From assembly GCF_021654575.1 (NCBI RefSeq), contig NZ_AP024488.1, forward strand, positions 5,107,501 through 5,171,500: a stretch of 64,000 nucleotides of DNA, written 5' to 3'. A program made the position numbers and the translations under genes. A model generated the notes under the pieces. It had not been told where the DNA came from and did no database searches. It was given only the letters and a program-made list of their open reading frames with translations. This DNA is from Desulfoluna limicola (GTDB lineage Bacteria; Desulfobacterota; Desulfobacteria; Desulfobacterales; Desulfolunaceae). Of this stretch, positions 1 through 8,981 are shown piece after piece. Position 1 is the first letter of the stretch. The number at the start of each line of letters is the position of its first letter.

Positions 1-138
1 GTGGAGGTTGGAGCCCTCACCGAAGGGGGCCTTGAGGTGCTTTCCGGGTTCACCGGGGAGGAGTGGGTGGTGACAGCGGGCATGAGCCGCCTGGACGAGG
101 GCATGCGGGTTCTTTTCAAAGAGCAGGAGGCCCCATGA
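1..138 (+). CDS. RND efflux membrane fusion protein, C-terminal fragment
   Basis: Frame 1 is open from the window edge to a TGA at 136-138 and encodes the last 45 residues of a protein. The ending (GLEVLSGFTGEEWVVTAGMS, then LDEGMRVLF) has the look of the C-terminal beta-barrel and membrane-proximal end of HlyD/AcrA periplasmic adaptor proteins, where 'L..GL..G..VV..G...L..G..V' is typical. Its stop overlaps the ATG of the RND pump, as expected for an adaptor-pump operon. The N-terminus lies outside the window, so the call relies on this short tail and on context. Confidence 0.75.
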   Translation: MEVGALTEGGLEVLSGFTGEEWVVTAGMSRLDEGMRVLFKEQEAP

Positions 139-3100
139 TGCACATCACCGAAGCGGCGATCCGCTTGAACCGTGTGACCCTGGTGATGATTCTTATTGTG
201 GTGCTGGGGGGCTGGGTGACCCTGAAACGCCTTCCCCAGGACGAGGACCCCGGATTTATTGTCCGTGTCGCCATGGTGACCACCTATTTTCCGGGGGCCA
301 GCCCCGAACGGGTGGAGCAGCTTGTCACCGATCGACTGGAGAAGGTGATCCAGGAGATTTCCCAGCTCGACTACGTGGAGAGCGAATCGCGTGCCGGCAT
401 CTCCATCATCTACGTCAACATGGAAGAGAAGTACAAGGCCATGCGCCCCATCTGGGATGAGTTGCGGCGCAAGGTGGACAAGGAGATACGCAACCTGCCC
501 GAGGGGGTGATCGGGCCCTTTGTGAACGATGACTTCGGGGATGTCTTCGGTCAGGTGCTGGCCCTTACCGGAGAGGGGTACAGCTACCGGGAGCTTAAAC
601 ACGTGGCCGATGAGGTGAGAGACGAGTTGCTTCGCATCGAGGATGTGGCCAAGGTGGACATTGTCGGGGCTCAGAAGGAGCAGGTGTTCCTTGAGTTCAA
701 CTCGGCCCGTCTTGCCCGGTACGGCATTTCCCCGCTTATGCTGAAGCAGGTGCTCTCCCAGCGCAACATCATTACCCCCGGAGGGGCCCTGGAGTCGGGC
801 CAGGAACGGATCAACCTGGAGCCCACGGGGAACTTCGAGGCGGTGGCAGAGATCCTCGATACGGTGATTTCGGTGCCGGGGCGAAAAGAGGTGGTCTACT
901 TAAAGGACCTGGTGACCGTCACACGGGGGTATAAGGACCCGGCTTCGAGCAAGATGCACTTCAACGGCTCTCCTGCCCTGGCCCTGGCGATCTCCATGTC
1001 CAAGGGGGGAGACATCATCCGTCTGGGCAAGTCCGTGGAGGCGTTCAAAGAGAGGCTGGAACGCCTCTACCCCATCGGGGTGGAGCTTCATCACCTGGCC
1101 CGTCAGCCCGAGAGGGTCCACAAGAGCGTCAGCAATTTTCTCTCCAACCTCATGCAAAGCATCGCCATCGTTTGCCTGGTGATGCTGGTGAGCTTGGGGT
1201 TGCGCACGGGGCTGCTGGTGGCAAGCCTTATCCCCGTGACCATTTTGATGGCGTTTCTGGTCATGGGATTTTTTGGTATCGGTATTGACCAGGTTTCCCT
1301 GGCAGCCCTGCTTATCTCGCTGGGGATCCTGGTGGACAATGCCATCGTGATGAGCGAATCCATCATGACCCAGGTGCGCGAGGGGCAGAGCGTTGCCGAG
1401 GCGTCGGTGAACTCCGCAAAGGAACTCGCCCGGCCGTTGCTTACGGCCTCCCTCACCACCTCGTTTGCTTTTCTGCCCATTTACATGGCCAAGTCCTCCA
1501 CGGGGGAGTACACGGCGCCCCTCTTCAAGGTGGTCACCATTACCCTGGTGAGCTCCTGGGTACTTGCCCTGACCATGATCCCTCTGTTTTGTGTGTGGTT
1601 TCTCAAGGTGACACCCGAAGGGGGGGAGGCTGCCTATGACACCCCCTTTTACCGGCGCTACCGCGGTGTGCTGAGAGGGTGCCTGTCCCACCGCTGGCTC
1701 TTTGTGGCCACCATGTGCCTTGCCTTTGTGGTGGCGATGTACGGGTTCCGTTATGTTCCCAAGCGGTTTATGCCCGACTCCGATCGAAGCATCATTACCG
1801 CAACCGTGGAGACGCCCCCTGGCTCGGACATTGCCCATACCGAGGCGATGGTGACTCGGATAGAATCCTTCATCACCGACAACGTCATGGCGAAAGAGGG
1901 CGGTGAGGGGGTGGTGAACTGGGGCAGCTTTATCGGCAAAGGGGCGCCTCGCTACATCATTTCGTACCGACCGGACCCTCCGGAGAGCAGCTTTGCGTAC
2001 ATGCTGATCAACACCACCTCCTTTGACGCGGTGGCAGAGGTGGTGGCTAAGCTTCAGAGGTTCTGTGACGAGAAGCTGCCCGAGGTGCGAGCTTCCGTGT
2101 CGCGGCTCTCTGTGGGGCCGCCGGTGAACCACCCGGTGGCCGTTCGGATTTCGGGGAAAAGCGAGAAGAAACTCTTTGAGCTGGTGGATGGCCTGAAGAG
2201 TCGCCTTCGCCAGGAGCCGGGTATCCGGGAGGTGGGGGACGACTGGGGGCGCCGGACCCGAAAGCTGGTGGTTCGGGTCCATCAGGAACGGGCACGGCGG
2301 GCCGGTATCACCAGCCGGGATATCGCCATCTCCCTGCAAGGCTCCTTAAGTGGGATCCAGGTGGGGCAGTATCGGGAAAATGACGAGCTGATCCCCATTG
2401 TGGTGCGGTCCGTGGCGGCAGATCGGAACGATCTGAAAAAATTGGAGGGCCTGCGGGTCTACAGCATCACCACCGGCAGATCGGTGCCCCTGAGCCAGGT
2501 GGCCGAGATGGAGACGGCCTGGCAGAACGGGAAGATCATTCGCAGAGACCGGTTGCGAACAGTGGAGGTGTACGCCGATCTTTATGATGGCTTCAACGCC
2601 ATGGCCATCAACGGGAAGATCTCACGCTGGCTGGCGGAGCAAAGCAGAAGCTGGGACCTCGGGTATCGCTATGACGTTGCCGGAGAAGCGGAAAAGTCAG
2701 CCAAGGCCAATCAGGCCATTGCCGATGAACTTCCCATTGCCGCAATGCTCATCATGCTGCTTCTGGTTCTGCAGTTCAACTCGCTGCGGCGTACAATGCT
2801 GCTAATCTGTATCGTGCCCTTGGGGCTCATCGGCGTCACCGTGGGGCTTCTGGTGGCTCAGTCCTACTTCGGATTCATGACCCTCCTCGGCGTGGTGGCT
2901 CTCTCCGGTATTGTTATCAACAACGCCAATGTGCTCCTGGATCGAATCCGCATAGAGATCGATGAGAATGGCCTGGAGCCGGCGGATGCGGTGGTGGTGG
3001 CTGCACAGCGGCGGCTTCGCCCCATTCTGCTTACCACGCTGACCACTGCCGGCGGGCTGCTTCCCCTCTGGGTGGGTGGGGGGCCTCTGTTTGAACCCAT

Positions 3101-3197
3101 GGCCGTCTCCATTATTTTTGGCCTGATCTTTGCCACCGTCATTACCCTTGGCATGGTTCCGGTGCTTTATGCTCTTTTCTTTCGGGTCAGGGTATAA
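135..3197 (+). CDS. RND family efflux transporter permease
   Basis: A 1020-residue inner-membrane pump of the AcrB/RND superfamily, the usual length for the family. It would use the proton gradient to export small molecules through a tripartite complex with the preceding adaptor. An N-terminal membrane helix (LVMILIVVLGG) precedes a large periplasmic loop beginning at PGASPERVEQLVTDRLE, then a block of helices around residues 340-510 and a second loop-plus-helix block in the C-terminal half. The TM4 signature GILVDNAIVMSES keeps one proton-relay Asp where AcrB has two. ATG at 135 overlaps the upstream stop (ATGA) with AGGAGG 5-10 nt before it; ATG at 138 is equally possible. Substrate cannot be read from sequence. 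Confidence 0.92.
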   Translation: MMHITEAAIRLNRVTLVMILIVVLGGWVTLKRLPQDEDPGFIVRVAMVTTYFPGASPERVEQLVTDRLEKVIQEISQLDYVESESRAGISIIYVNMEEKYKAMRPIWDELRRKVDKEIRNLPEGVIGPFVNDDFGDVFGQVLALTGEGYSYRELKHVADEVRDELLRIEDVAKVDIVGAQKEQVFLEFNSARLARYGISPLMLKQVLSQRNIITPGGALESGQERINLEPTGNFEAVAEILDTVISVPGRKEVVYLKDLVTVTRGYKDPASSKMHFNGSPALALAISMSKGGDIIRLGKSVEAFKERLERLYPIGVELHHLARQPERVHKSVSNFLSNLMQSIAIVCLVMLVSLGLRTGLLVASLIPVTILMAFLVMGFFGIGIDQVSLAALLISLGILVDNAIVMSESIMTQVREGQSVAEASVNSAKELARPLLTASLTTSFAFLPIYMAKSSTGEYTAPLFKVVTITLVSSWVLALTMIPLFCVWFLKVTPEGGEAAYDTPFYRRYRGVLRGCLSHRWLFVATMCLAFVVAMYGFRYVPKRFMPDSDRSIITATVETPPGSDIAHTEAMVTRIESFITDNVMAKEGGEGVVNWGSFIGKGAPRYIISYRPDPPESSFAYMLINTTSFDAVAEVVAKLQRFCDEKLPEVRASVSRLSVGPPVNHPVAVRISGKSEKKLFELVDGLKSRLRQEPGIREVGDDWGRRTRKLVVRVHQERARRAGITSRDIAISLQGSLSGIQVGQYRENDELIPIVVRSVAADRNDLKKLEGLRVYSITTGRSVPLSQVAEMETAWQNGKIIRRDRLRTVEVYADLYDGFNAMAINGKISRWLAEQSRSWDLGYRYDVAGEAEKSAKANQAIADELPIAAMLIMLLLVLQFNSLRRTMLLICIVPLGLIGVTVGLLVAQSYFGFMTLLGVVALSGIVINNANVLLDRIRIEIDENGLEPADAVVVAAQRRLRPILLTTLTTAGGLLPLWVGGGPLFEPMAVSIIFGLIFATVITLGMVPVLYALFFRVRV

Positions 3198-3221
3198 GTC
3201 TGATTTTCTTTAAGGGGGCCC

Positions 3222-3300
3222 CCCCCTTTGAAAACGAGTCACCGGCGCTCTCCCGGGGGCCAAGCTTTTGAAAAGTTAGGCAAACAGGGTTTATAGTTGA
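3222..3300. repeat. Partial arm of the interspersed repeat family (variant arm)
   Basis: This stretch holds a module CTCCCGGGGGCCAAGC followed by TTTTGAAAAGTT and GGCAAACAGG. The same module order recurs near 50210-50245 and, on the other strand, at 13864-13917, where it is joined to the GCCTCCGGCGGC arm. It is taken as a decayed variant arm. The rest of the gene-free stretch 3198-3561 holds the promoter and palindrome described separately. Confidence 0.4.
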
Positions 3301-3364
3301 TTGCGGCTGTTCACTGGATTTGCTGATAAGGGAACCGCAACTCAACCCGGATGGATTCTGGAAC

Positions 3365-3393
3365 TTGAGTTTTGGTGCTGAATTCTCTATAAG
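3365..3393 (+). promoter_or_regulatory. Sigma-70-like promoter for the GGDEF gene
   Basis: TTGAGT at 3365-3370 and TATAAG at 3388-3393 are separated by 17 nt. Transcription would begin near 3400 and give a leader of about 160 nt. A 16-bp palindrome, TTCGACACTTGTCGAA at 3416-3431, lies just downstream of the predicted start and could be an operator or an early hairpin. Confidence 0.45.
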
Positions 3394-3561
3394 AACAGGA
3401 TGGTTATGTGGTGGGTTCGACACTTGTCGAATAAAGGTGAATAATGATTGCCGATAAAATTTAGTTTTACGAAGGTGATCGTTGAGAGCGGGCTGTGGTG
3501 GCATGTGCCTCCCGGGTACAGCGTACCTGGGACCGCGAAAGGGGGGAGTGGCTTGAAACTT

Positions 3562-4659
3562 ATGCCCGAGATGGATCACAATCAGGGGCTTCGGATCAAA
3601 CGGTTCGCCATGGGGGCCGCTTCATACCTCATGTGGCTGCTCCTGATTGCCTATTTTCGGTACATGGAGCTGTCAACAATCTCCTGGGAAACGTTCACGC
3701 GCTGCTCTCTTCTGGTCACACTCTACAATGCCATCCTGTACGGCATGTTTCGAAGCGGCCTGAACAGATGGTTCAAGGACCCGAGCCTTACCCTGTTTCA
3801 AATGGTGGTGGGGACCATCTGGGCCATGGTGAGTGTGTATTACTCCGGAGAGGCCAGGGGCGGGATGCTTTTGCTCTATCTCGTGGTCTTCGTGTATGGG
3901 CTTTTCAAACTCAAGGTGCGGCAGTTTCTTTTCCTTTCACTGTTTGCCATCGCCAACTACAGCTGGGTGCTCTTTCTTCTTTACCGTCAGGATCCGGCCG
4001 GGTTCAACGCACGGCTGGAGCTGATGAACCTGGTGATTCTCGTGGCGGTGCTCCCCTGGTTTTCCCTGGTGGGTGGCTACATCACCAGCCTTCGGGAGAA
4101 GGTGGCCCGGGCCATGGAGACCATTGAGAAGCTTGCCATCCACGATGACCTTACCCAGGTGTTCAACCGCCGTCAGATGTTCCAGATCCTCGAACGGGAG
4201 AAGGCCTTGGGCGATCGTGGGGTGCATCCCTTTTCCATCTGTATCTTTGACCTTGATCATTTCAAGGATGTTAACGATACCTACGGCCATGATCGGGGAG
4301 ACATCGTGCTTCGCACCGTGGCCCAGACGATTCAAAAGAACCTGCGGGACATCGACCACATTGCCCGGTACGGCGGTGAGGAGTTTATCCTGATCCTCAC
4401 CAACTCCGGGGTGAGCGAAGCCATGCAGTGCGCAGAGCGGGTGCGGTGTTTAACGGAGGCACTTGTCTTTGACGAGCTGCCCGAGGACTTCAGGGTGACC
4501 ATCTCCGTGGGGGTGACCAAGTACACCCCTTCCGAAGACATCCGAAGCTCCATCAACCGTGCAGACATAGCCCTTTACCGTGCCAAGGCCCAGGGGAGAA
4601 ACAGGGTGGAGTATGAGTCGGCGACCATCCCGGAAAAGCGGGTGGCTCGGTCCAACTGA
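3562..4659 (+). CDS. Membrane-bound GGDEF diguanylate cyclase
   Basis: A 365-residue protein with an N-terminal block of about six hydrophobic segments (for example MWLLLIAYFRYM, LLLYLVVFVYGLF, LFLLYR) followed by a GGDEF domain of about 165 residues. The active-site loop reads YGGEEF, and an RxxD motif (RDID) lies five residues before it, matching the product-inhibition I-site of PleD. It should therefore make cyclic-di-GMP from two GTP and be feedback inhibited. The sensor part resembles no domain I can name. ATG at 3562 follows GGAG by 13 nt; a TTG at 3553 is only 4 nt after it and is an alternative start. It stands alone between its own promoter and terminator. Confidence 0.9.
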   Translation: MPEMDHNQGLRIKRFAMGAASYLMWLLLIAYFRYMELSTISWETFTRCSLLVTLYNAILYGMFRSGLNRWFKDPSLTLFQMVVGTIWAMVSVYYSGEARGGMLLLYLVVFVYGLFKLKVRQFLFLSLFAIANYSWVLFLLYRQDPAGFNARLELMNLVILVAVLPWFSLVGGYITSLREKVARAMETIEKLAIHDDLTQVFNRRQMFQILEREKALGDRGVHPFSICIFDLDHFKDVNDTYGHDRGDIVLRTVAQTIQKNLRDIDHIARYGGEEFILILTNSGVSEAMQCAERVRCLTEALVFDELPEDFRVTISVGVTKYTPSEDIRSSINRADIALYRAKAQGRNRVEYESATIPEKRVARSN

Positions 4660-4682
4660 CGCCAACGACAAACACCGAAAAG

Positions 4683-4720
4683 AAAAACGCCTGTGGGGAT
4701 GAGCCCACAGGCGTTTTTTT
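4683..4720 (+). terminator. Rho-independent terminator after the GGDEF gene
   Basis: ACGCCTGTGGG pairs perfectly with CCCACAGGCGT across a short loop and is followed by a run of seven T. It begins 23 nt after the stop codon. The A-rich left flank would also give some U-run on the other strand. Confidence 0.9.
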
Positions 4721-4748
4721 GTGTATCGAACAGGAACTGTTCAGCGAT

Positions 4749-5056
4749 GCCTCCGGCGGCCAAGGGCTGAGCCCTTGGAATCCAGGTTCGCAAATGCTCC
4801 GGGGTACCGTCCCTACGCATTTGCTGACGGGCTCCGCCTGTGGAGAACGCTTTGGTTGTCTTTCCTTCTCCATGGTTAAAAAATGGTTGAAGACGTGCAA
4901 ACCAGGATGATTTTTACCGGAATAACTCCGGCGTCACAGCCGGGGCTAAACGGTTAAAAAGTTGAACAAACAGGCCTTAAAAAATCCCCCCAAACCATTT
5001 CCGCACAAAACGCATCTGCAACCTGCTTTCAAGGTGGCACCCCTTGCCGCCGGCGG
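4749..5056. repeat. Interspersed inverted-arm repeat, 308 bp pair
   Basis: The left arm starts GCCTCCGGCGGC at 4749, continues with the hairpin CCAAGGGCTGAGCCCTTGG, then GCAAATGCTCC and a GACGGGCTCCGCCTGTG stem to about 4843. The right arm, on the other strand, ends at 5056 with CTTTCAAGGTGG...CCTTGCCGCCGG. It fills the gene-free stretch between the GGDEF terminator and the convergent ATPase gene. Confidence 0.75.
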
Positions 5057-5148
5057 TTCACTTTGCCCATAGAAGGCATATGTTTTCAGTTAACGTTTAC
5101 AGCAGCATGCGGGGGGCGATGCCGGGCCGATTGATGCGGGGACTCACC

Positions 5149-7545
5149 CTACGTTTGGGGGACGGGGGTGGCGCAGTCGGGGCATGATTTCCACTCCGGC
5201 TCCAGCAGGAAGGAGCAGTGGAGGCACTGGAGGACGATGCGGCCTGCACAGAAGGGGCAGTACCGGTGGCGTTCTTTTAGGTTGGCGCTGCAGTGGGGGC
5301 ACTTGACTTCCAGGGTGTTCTGGGGGCCCAGAACCCGAAGTACCTCTTCGGCAGAGGTCATGCCCAGGTTGATTTTGGCCCAGCCGTCTTCGATGAGGGT
5401 TTTCATACCGGCCCATCGGGCAGCCCGGGTGAGTTCGGATTCCGAGGCTTCGGTGTTGATGAGTTGCTTGATCTCCTGGGTGACGGTGAATATTTCAAAT
5501 AGACCGGTTCGACCTTTGTACCCCGTGTTGTTGCAGCGGGCACACCCTTGCCCGCGAAAGGCGGGGAAGTCCTTGCGGTTCGGGTTGATACCCAGGGCGT
5601 CGAGGGTCTCCCCGGAGAGGGTCTCTTCCACTTTGCACTTGGGGCAGATGCAGCGGATCAGCCGTTGGGCAACGATGCCGTTCAGGGCTTCGCCAATGAC
5701 ATACGGCTGGATCCCCATGTCCCGGAGCCGGGTGATGGTGGGGATGCTGCCGTTGGTATGAAGGGTGCTCAAGACCGTGTGGCCGGTCAGGGCGGCGTGG
5801 AAGGCCACCTCTGCGGTTTCAAAGTCCCGGATCTCCCCCAGCATGATGACGTTGGGGTCCTGCCTCAAGATGGCGCGAAGAATGAGGGGGAAGTTGAGGC
5901 CGATTTTCTCTTTGACCATCACCTGCTCGGCCATGGACATAAAGTACTCCACAGGGTCTTCGATGGTGGTGTAGTTTTTGGTGACGGAGGCGTTCTCCTG
6001 CATGAGGGAGTACAAGGTGCTGGTCTTGCCGCTGCCCGTGGGGCCGGTGGTGAGGATGCACCCCTGGGGGCGGTTGATGAGCCGGGTGACCGTCTCCCTC
6101 TCCTCGTCGGTGAACCCCAGGTCCGCCACGCTCTTGATGGAGGCGTTGCGGTCAAGGATGCGGAAGACCACCTTCTCCCCGTTGATGGTGGGAAGGCAGG
6201 AGAGTCGGATGTCCACCATTTTTGAGGGGGTTTTTACGGTGATGCGTCCGTCCTGGGGTCGCCTCCGTTCGGAGATGTCCAGCTCTGCCATCACTTTGAT
6301 GCGGGAGACAATGGCCGGGTGCATGGAGACGGGGACGTGGATCTTGTCGTGGAGCAGACCGTCCATGCGGTAACGCACCATCATGTATTTGGTTTTCGGC
6401 TCGATATGCACATCGGACGCCCCGTGGCGAAGGGCATCGGAGATGATGGCGTTGACGATGCGGATGGCCGGGGGCTGGTCTTTGGCGATGAGGAGCTCTT
6501 TGATGTCCGACTCCTCGTCCTCTTCGTCGAGGATGATTTCGATGGATTCGGTGGGGTCCTCCATGTCCAGGACGGTGAGCTCGTCCAGGCCGGGCTCCTC
6601 TTCGCCGTAGAGCTCCTCCACCTTGTCCAGAATCTCTTTGCGCGTGGCGATGACCGGTTCCACACGAAGGCCTGTGATGAACTGCAGGTCCTCAATCTTC
6701 AGGTAGTCGCTGGGGTCGTTCATGGCCACCATGAGGCCCGTTTCGGTGCGCTTCAGGGGGATGAGAAGGTTGTTCTTGCAGATTTCCCGGGGAATCAGGG
6801 CCATCAGGGCCTCCAGGGTGCGGAATTCTGCAGGGTAGACGCGGTTGATGCCCATGTCCTGTTGAATGGCATCCAGGATGGTCGCCTCATCCACCAGGTC
6901 CATCTCTATGAGGACCTGTGCCAGGGGGCGCTTTGTTTTTTCCTGGGCCTCCCGGGCCTTGTCGAGGTCGTTTTTCACGATGAGGTTGCGTTTCAGAAGA
7001 ATGGAGCCCACCTGGCTGCGATGGGTGTTGATGAAGCGGCTCATCTGGCTGATTTTTTTATCCTGGGAGGCCTGGCTCTTCTTCAGGGCCCGGTTTTCCC
7101 GGATCAAGTCGTACTGTTCCAGGGCGAGGCCCACGGTGATGCGCAGGTCCTCGTCGTTCCACGGCTTGGTGATGAACTTGTAGACGGCGCCTTCGTTCAC
7201 CGCGCCCATGATTGCCCCCACATCGGCATGGCCGGTGAGCATGATGCGGATGGTGTTGGGGTAGTCCTGCTTGATTTGACGCAGGAGGTCCGCACCGGTG
7301 ATGCCCGGCATGCGATGGTCGGAGATGATGACGTGAACCTCCTCCTTGCCGAGGCACTCAAGGGCCTCTTCACCCGAAGAGGCTGTAAGGATTCGGTAGT
7401 TCTCTTTGCGGAAGATACGTTGCATGGCGGCCAGCACCCCGGCTTCGTCATCCACAAAGAGAATGGTGTAGGGGTGCCCCCCTTCTTTTTTCTCTTCCGG
7501 GTCGGAAGCCTCTTTGCCCAGGAAGAGGGAGGCGAGTCGGCTCAT
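5149..7545 (-). CDS. Receiver-MshEN-PilB/GspE ATPase with C-terminal double zinc ribbon
   Basis: A 798-residue fusion. Residues 25-150 form a response-regulator receiver with acidic pair D32/D33, phospho-acceptor D76 (IISDHRMPG) and K127. Residues about 178-315 look like an MshEN/GspE N-terminal domain, which binds c-di-GMP in some relatives. Residues 355-740 are a complete type II secretion/type IV pilus ATPase: Walker A GPTGSGKT at 501-508, Walker B VIMLGE near 566-571, His box TGHTVLSTLHT, and the family zinc site CPKC...CARC. After residue 745 four CxxC pairs (CPHC, CPFC, CLHC, CPDC) form a double zinc ribbon. ATG at 7545 overlaps the kinase stop (ATGA). Pilus or secretion extension ATPases normally lack the receiver and the extra ribbon. 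No other pilus gene is nearby, so the motor it drives is unknown. Confidence 0.9.
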   Translation of the reverse strand: MSRLASLFLGKEASDPEEKKEGGHPYTILFVDDEAGVLAAMQRIFRKENYRILTASSGEEALECLGKEEVHVIISDHRMPGITGADLLRQIKQDYPNTIRIMLTGHADVGAIMGAVNEGAVYKFITKPWNDEDLRITVGLALEQYDLIRENRALKKSQASQDKKISQMSRFINTHRSQVGSILLKRNLIVKNDLDKAREAQEKTKRPLAQVLIEMDLVDEATILDAIQQDMGINRVYPAEFRTLEALMALIPREICKNNLLIPLKRTETGLMVAMNDPSDYLKIEDLQFITGLRVEPVIATRKEILDKVEELYGEEEPGLDELTVLDMEDPTESIEIILDEEDEESDIKELLIAKDQPPAIRIVNAIISDALRHGASDVHIEPKTKYMMVRYRMDGLLHDKIHVPVSMHPAIVSRIKVMAELDISERRRPQDGRITVKTPSKMVDIRLSCLPTINGEKVVFRILDRNASIKSVADLGFTDEERETVTRLINRPQGCILTTGPTGSGKTSTLYSLMQENASVTKNYTTIEDPVEYFMSMAEQVMVKEKIGLNFPLILRAILRQDPNVIMLGEIRDFETAEVAFHAALTGHTVLSTLHTNGSIPTITRLRDMGIQPYVIGEALNGIVAQRLIRCICPKCKVEETLSGETLDALGINPNRKDFPAFRGQGCARCNNTGYKGRTGLFEIFTVTQEIKQLINTEASESELTRAARWAGMKTLIEDGWAKINLGMTSAEEVLRVLGPQNTLEVKCPHCSANLKERHRYCPFCAGRIVLQCLHCSFLLEPEWKSCPDCATPVPQT

Positions 7546-8981
7546 GGGTGCGCCTCCTTGGGAAGGGGGGGGCGTTGGAGGGGAAGGCGAAGGGTGAAGG
7601 TGGTGCCCTTGCCCACCTCGCTTTTCACGCTGATGGATCCCCGATGGCGCTTGACGATGTTGTACACCACGTTGAGCCCTAAGCCTGTGCCCTTGCCCAC
7701 GGGCTTTGTGGTGTAGAAGGGGTCGAAGATTCGTTTCAGCTTGTCTTTTGGGATACCGGCTCCGGTGTCGGAAATGGCCATGATCACGTGGGTGGCATCG
7801 TATCGGGTGGTCACGGTGATGGTGCCTTTGTCGGCGATGGCCTGGGCTGCATTGACCAGGAGGTTGATAAATACCTGGTCCAGTTGCCGCGCATAGCATT
7901 GCACCGGAGGGAGATTGGCGTAGCTCTTCTCCAGGGTGACCTTGTACTTGAGCTCGCTGGCGACGATGTTGATGCTTTTATCAAGGTTGGCGTTTATGTC
8001 CGCTGTGGAGAGCTCCTCTTCGCCGGGGTGTGAAAAATCTTTAAGGTCCTGGACGATCTTCCGGATGCGTTCCGCTCCGTCAATGGACTCTTTGAGCAGG
8101 GGGGGGATATCTCCCAGGATGAAGTCGATGTCGGCTTGCCTGTCAAAGGCCTGGAGTTCCTGCAGGAGGCGCGCTCCTCTCCCCTGACCCAGCAGGTTGG
8201 CCTCCGTTGCCTGGCGGATGAGGGCCCTCTGGAGGCCCGTGAACCGGATGATCTCCCCGGTATACTCGTAGAGACTGTTGAGGTTGCTGGTGATAAAGCC
8301 CATGGGGTTATTGATCTCATGGGCGACCCCTGCGGCCAGCTGTCCGATGGAAGCCATCTTCTCCTGTTGCATCAGGCGTTCCTGGGCCTGCCGGATCTCT
8401 TGGGCCTTCCGTTTCACCTCTTTGTCGAGACTGGTGGCCAGGAGGCGGTACTTTCTTTCGGAGCGGGCCAGCTGGAAGGCTTTCTGTTTGAGGACCTCAA
8501 AGGAGTCCTCCACCACCTCCCCGTGGACGTGGGAAGCCATGGCCAGGCGGTACCCGCTTTTCATGATCTGGGTTATGGCGGTAGTTAACATGGTGCCGGC
8601 GGCGTCGATTTCATTCGTGGGGCCATCGCCGTCCGGGCTGAAGCCCAGCGCAAGGTAGCCCACCGGTTCCAGTTCATGCATCAGGGGGTAGAGGCTCACC
8701 CAACCCTGTGGGGTCTCCCGGAAGGTGACCGTTTCCGGGCATGTGTCGACCACCAGCTTCCCGATGCTCTGTCCTGCCTCATCGGCTGAAAGCTCGGGGG
8801 CAAGCGGGCTGCCGTCTGGCATGACCACGGAGAGGTGGGCCACCCCCAGGCGTGGCGCGACACGGGCCCAGGCAAGGACCATCTCCGGGGAGATGAGGTC
8901 CTTGAGGGTGTATTCCCGATCAAAGGGGGCAATGGTTTCGCGGGGCATCTCCATGCTCGAGGGGTCTCCTTGCCTGGGCAT
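7542..8981 (-). CDS. Cytoplasmic histidine kinase
   Basis: A soluble sensor kinase of up to 479 residues without membrane segments. The first ~165 residues form an unrecognised sensor domain, perhaps GAF/PocR-like. A coiled coil (about 165-208) leads to the HisKA motif GVAHEINNPMGF with phospho-accepting H221. The HATPase domain shows N box FINLLVNAAQA, G1 SDTGAGIP, F box FDPFYTTK and G2 GTGLGL. ATG at 8981 overlaps the GTPase stop (TAATG); an internal ATG at 8954 has AAGGAG about 11 nt upstream and may be the real start. Position between the GTPase and receiver-ATPase genes suggests it phosphorylates the receivers encoded at both ends of the operon. Confidence 0.9.
   Translation of the reverse strand: MPRQGDPSSMEMPRETIAPFDREYTLKDLISPEMVLAWARVAPRLGVAHLSVVMPDGSPLAPELSADEAGQSIGKLVVDTCPETVTFRETPQGWVSLYPLMHELEPVGYLALGFSPDGDGPTNEIDAAGTMLTTAITQIMKSGYRLAMASHVHGEVVEDSFEVLKQKAFQLARSERKYRLLATSLDKEVKRKAQEIRQAQERLMQQEKMASIGQLAAGVAHEINNPMGFITSNLNSLYEYTGEIIRFTGLQRALIRQATEANLLGQGRGARLLQELQAFDRQADIDFILGDIPPLLKESIDGAERIRKIVQDLKDFSHPGEEELSTADINANLDKSINIVASELKYKVTLEKSYANLPPVQCYARQLDQVFINLLVNAAQAIADKGTITVTTRYDATHVIMAISDTGAGIPKDKLKRIFDPFYTTKPVGKGTGLGLNVVYNIVKRHRGSISVKSEVGKGTTFTLRLPLQRPPLPKEAHP

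Noticed and set aside
900..2339. 479-codon frame on the minus strand inside the RND pump gene
   Set aside because: It is fully antisense to a clear RND gene; its translation is rich in His, Gly and Pro without any family pattern. The same holds for long antisense frames at 6319-7716, 17099-18145, 20948-22207, 30407-31762 and 41172-42470.
3198..3561. Possible c-di-GMP riboswitch before the GGDEF gene
   Set aside because: GGCAAACAGG recalls the class I core, but the other conserved blocks and the P1 stem are absent, and the same string occurs in the variant repeat arm at other loci.
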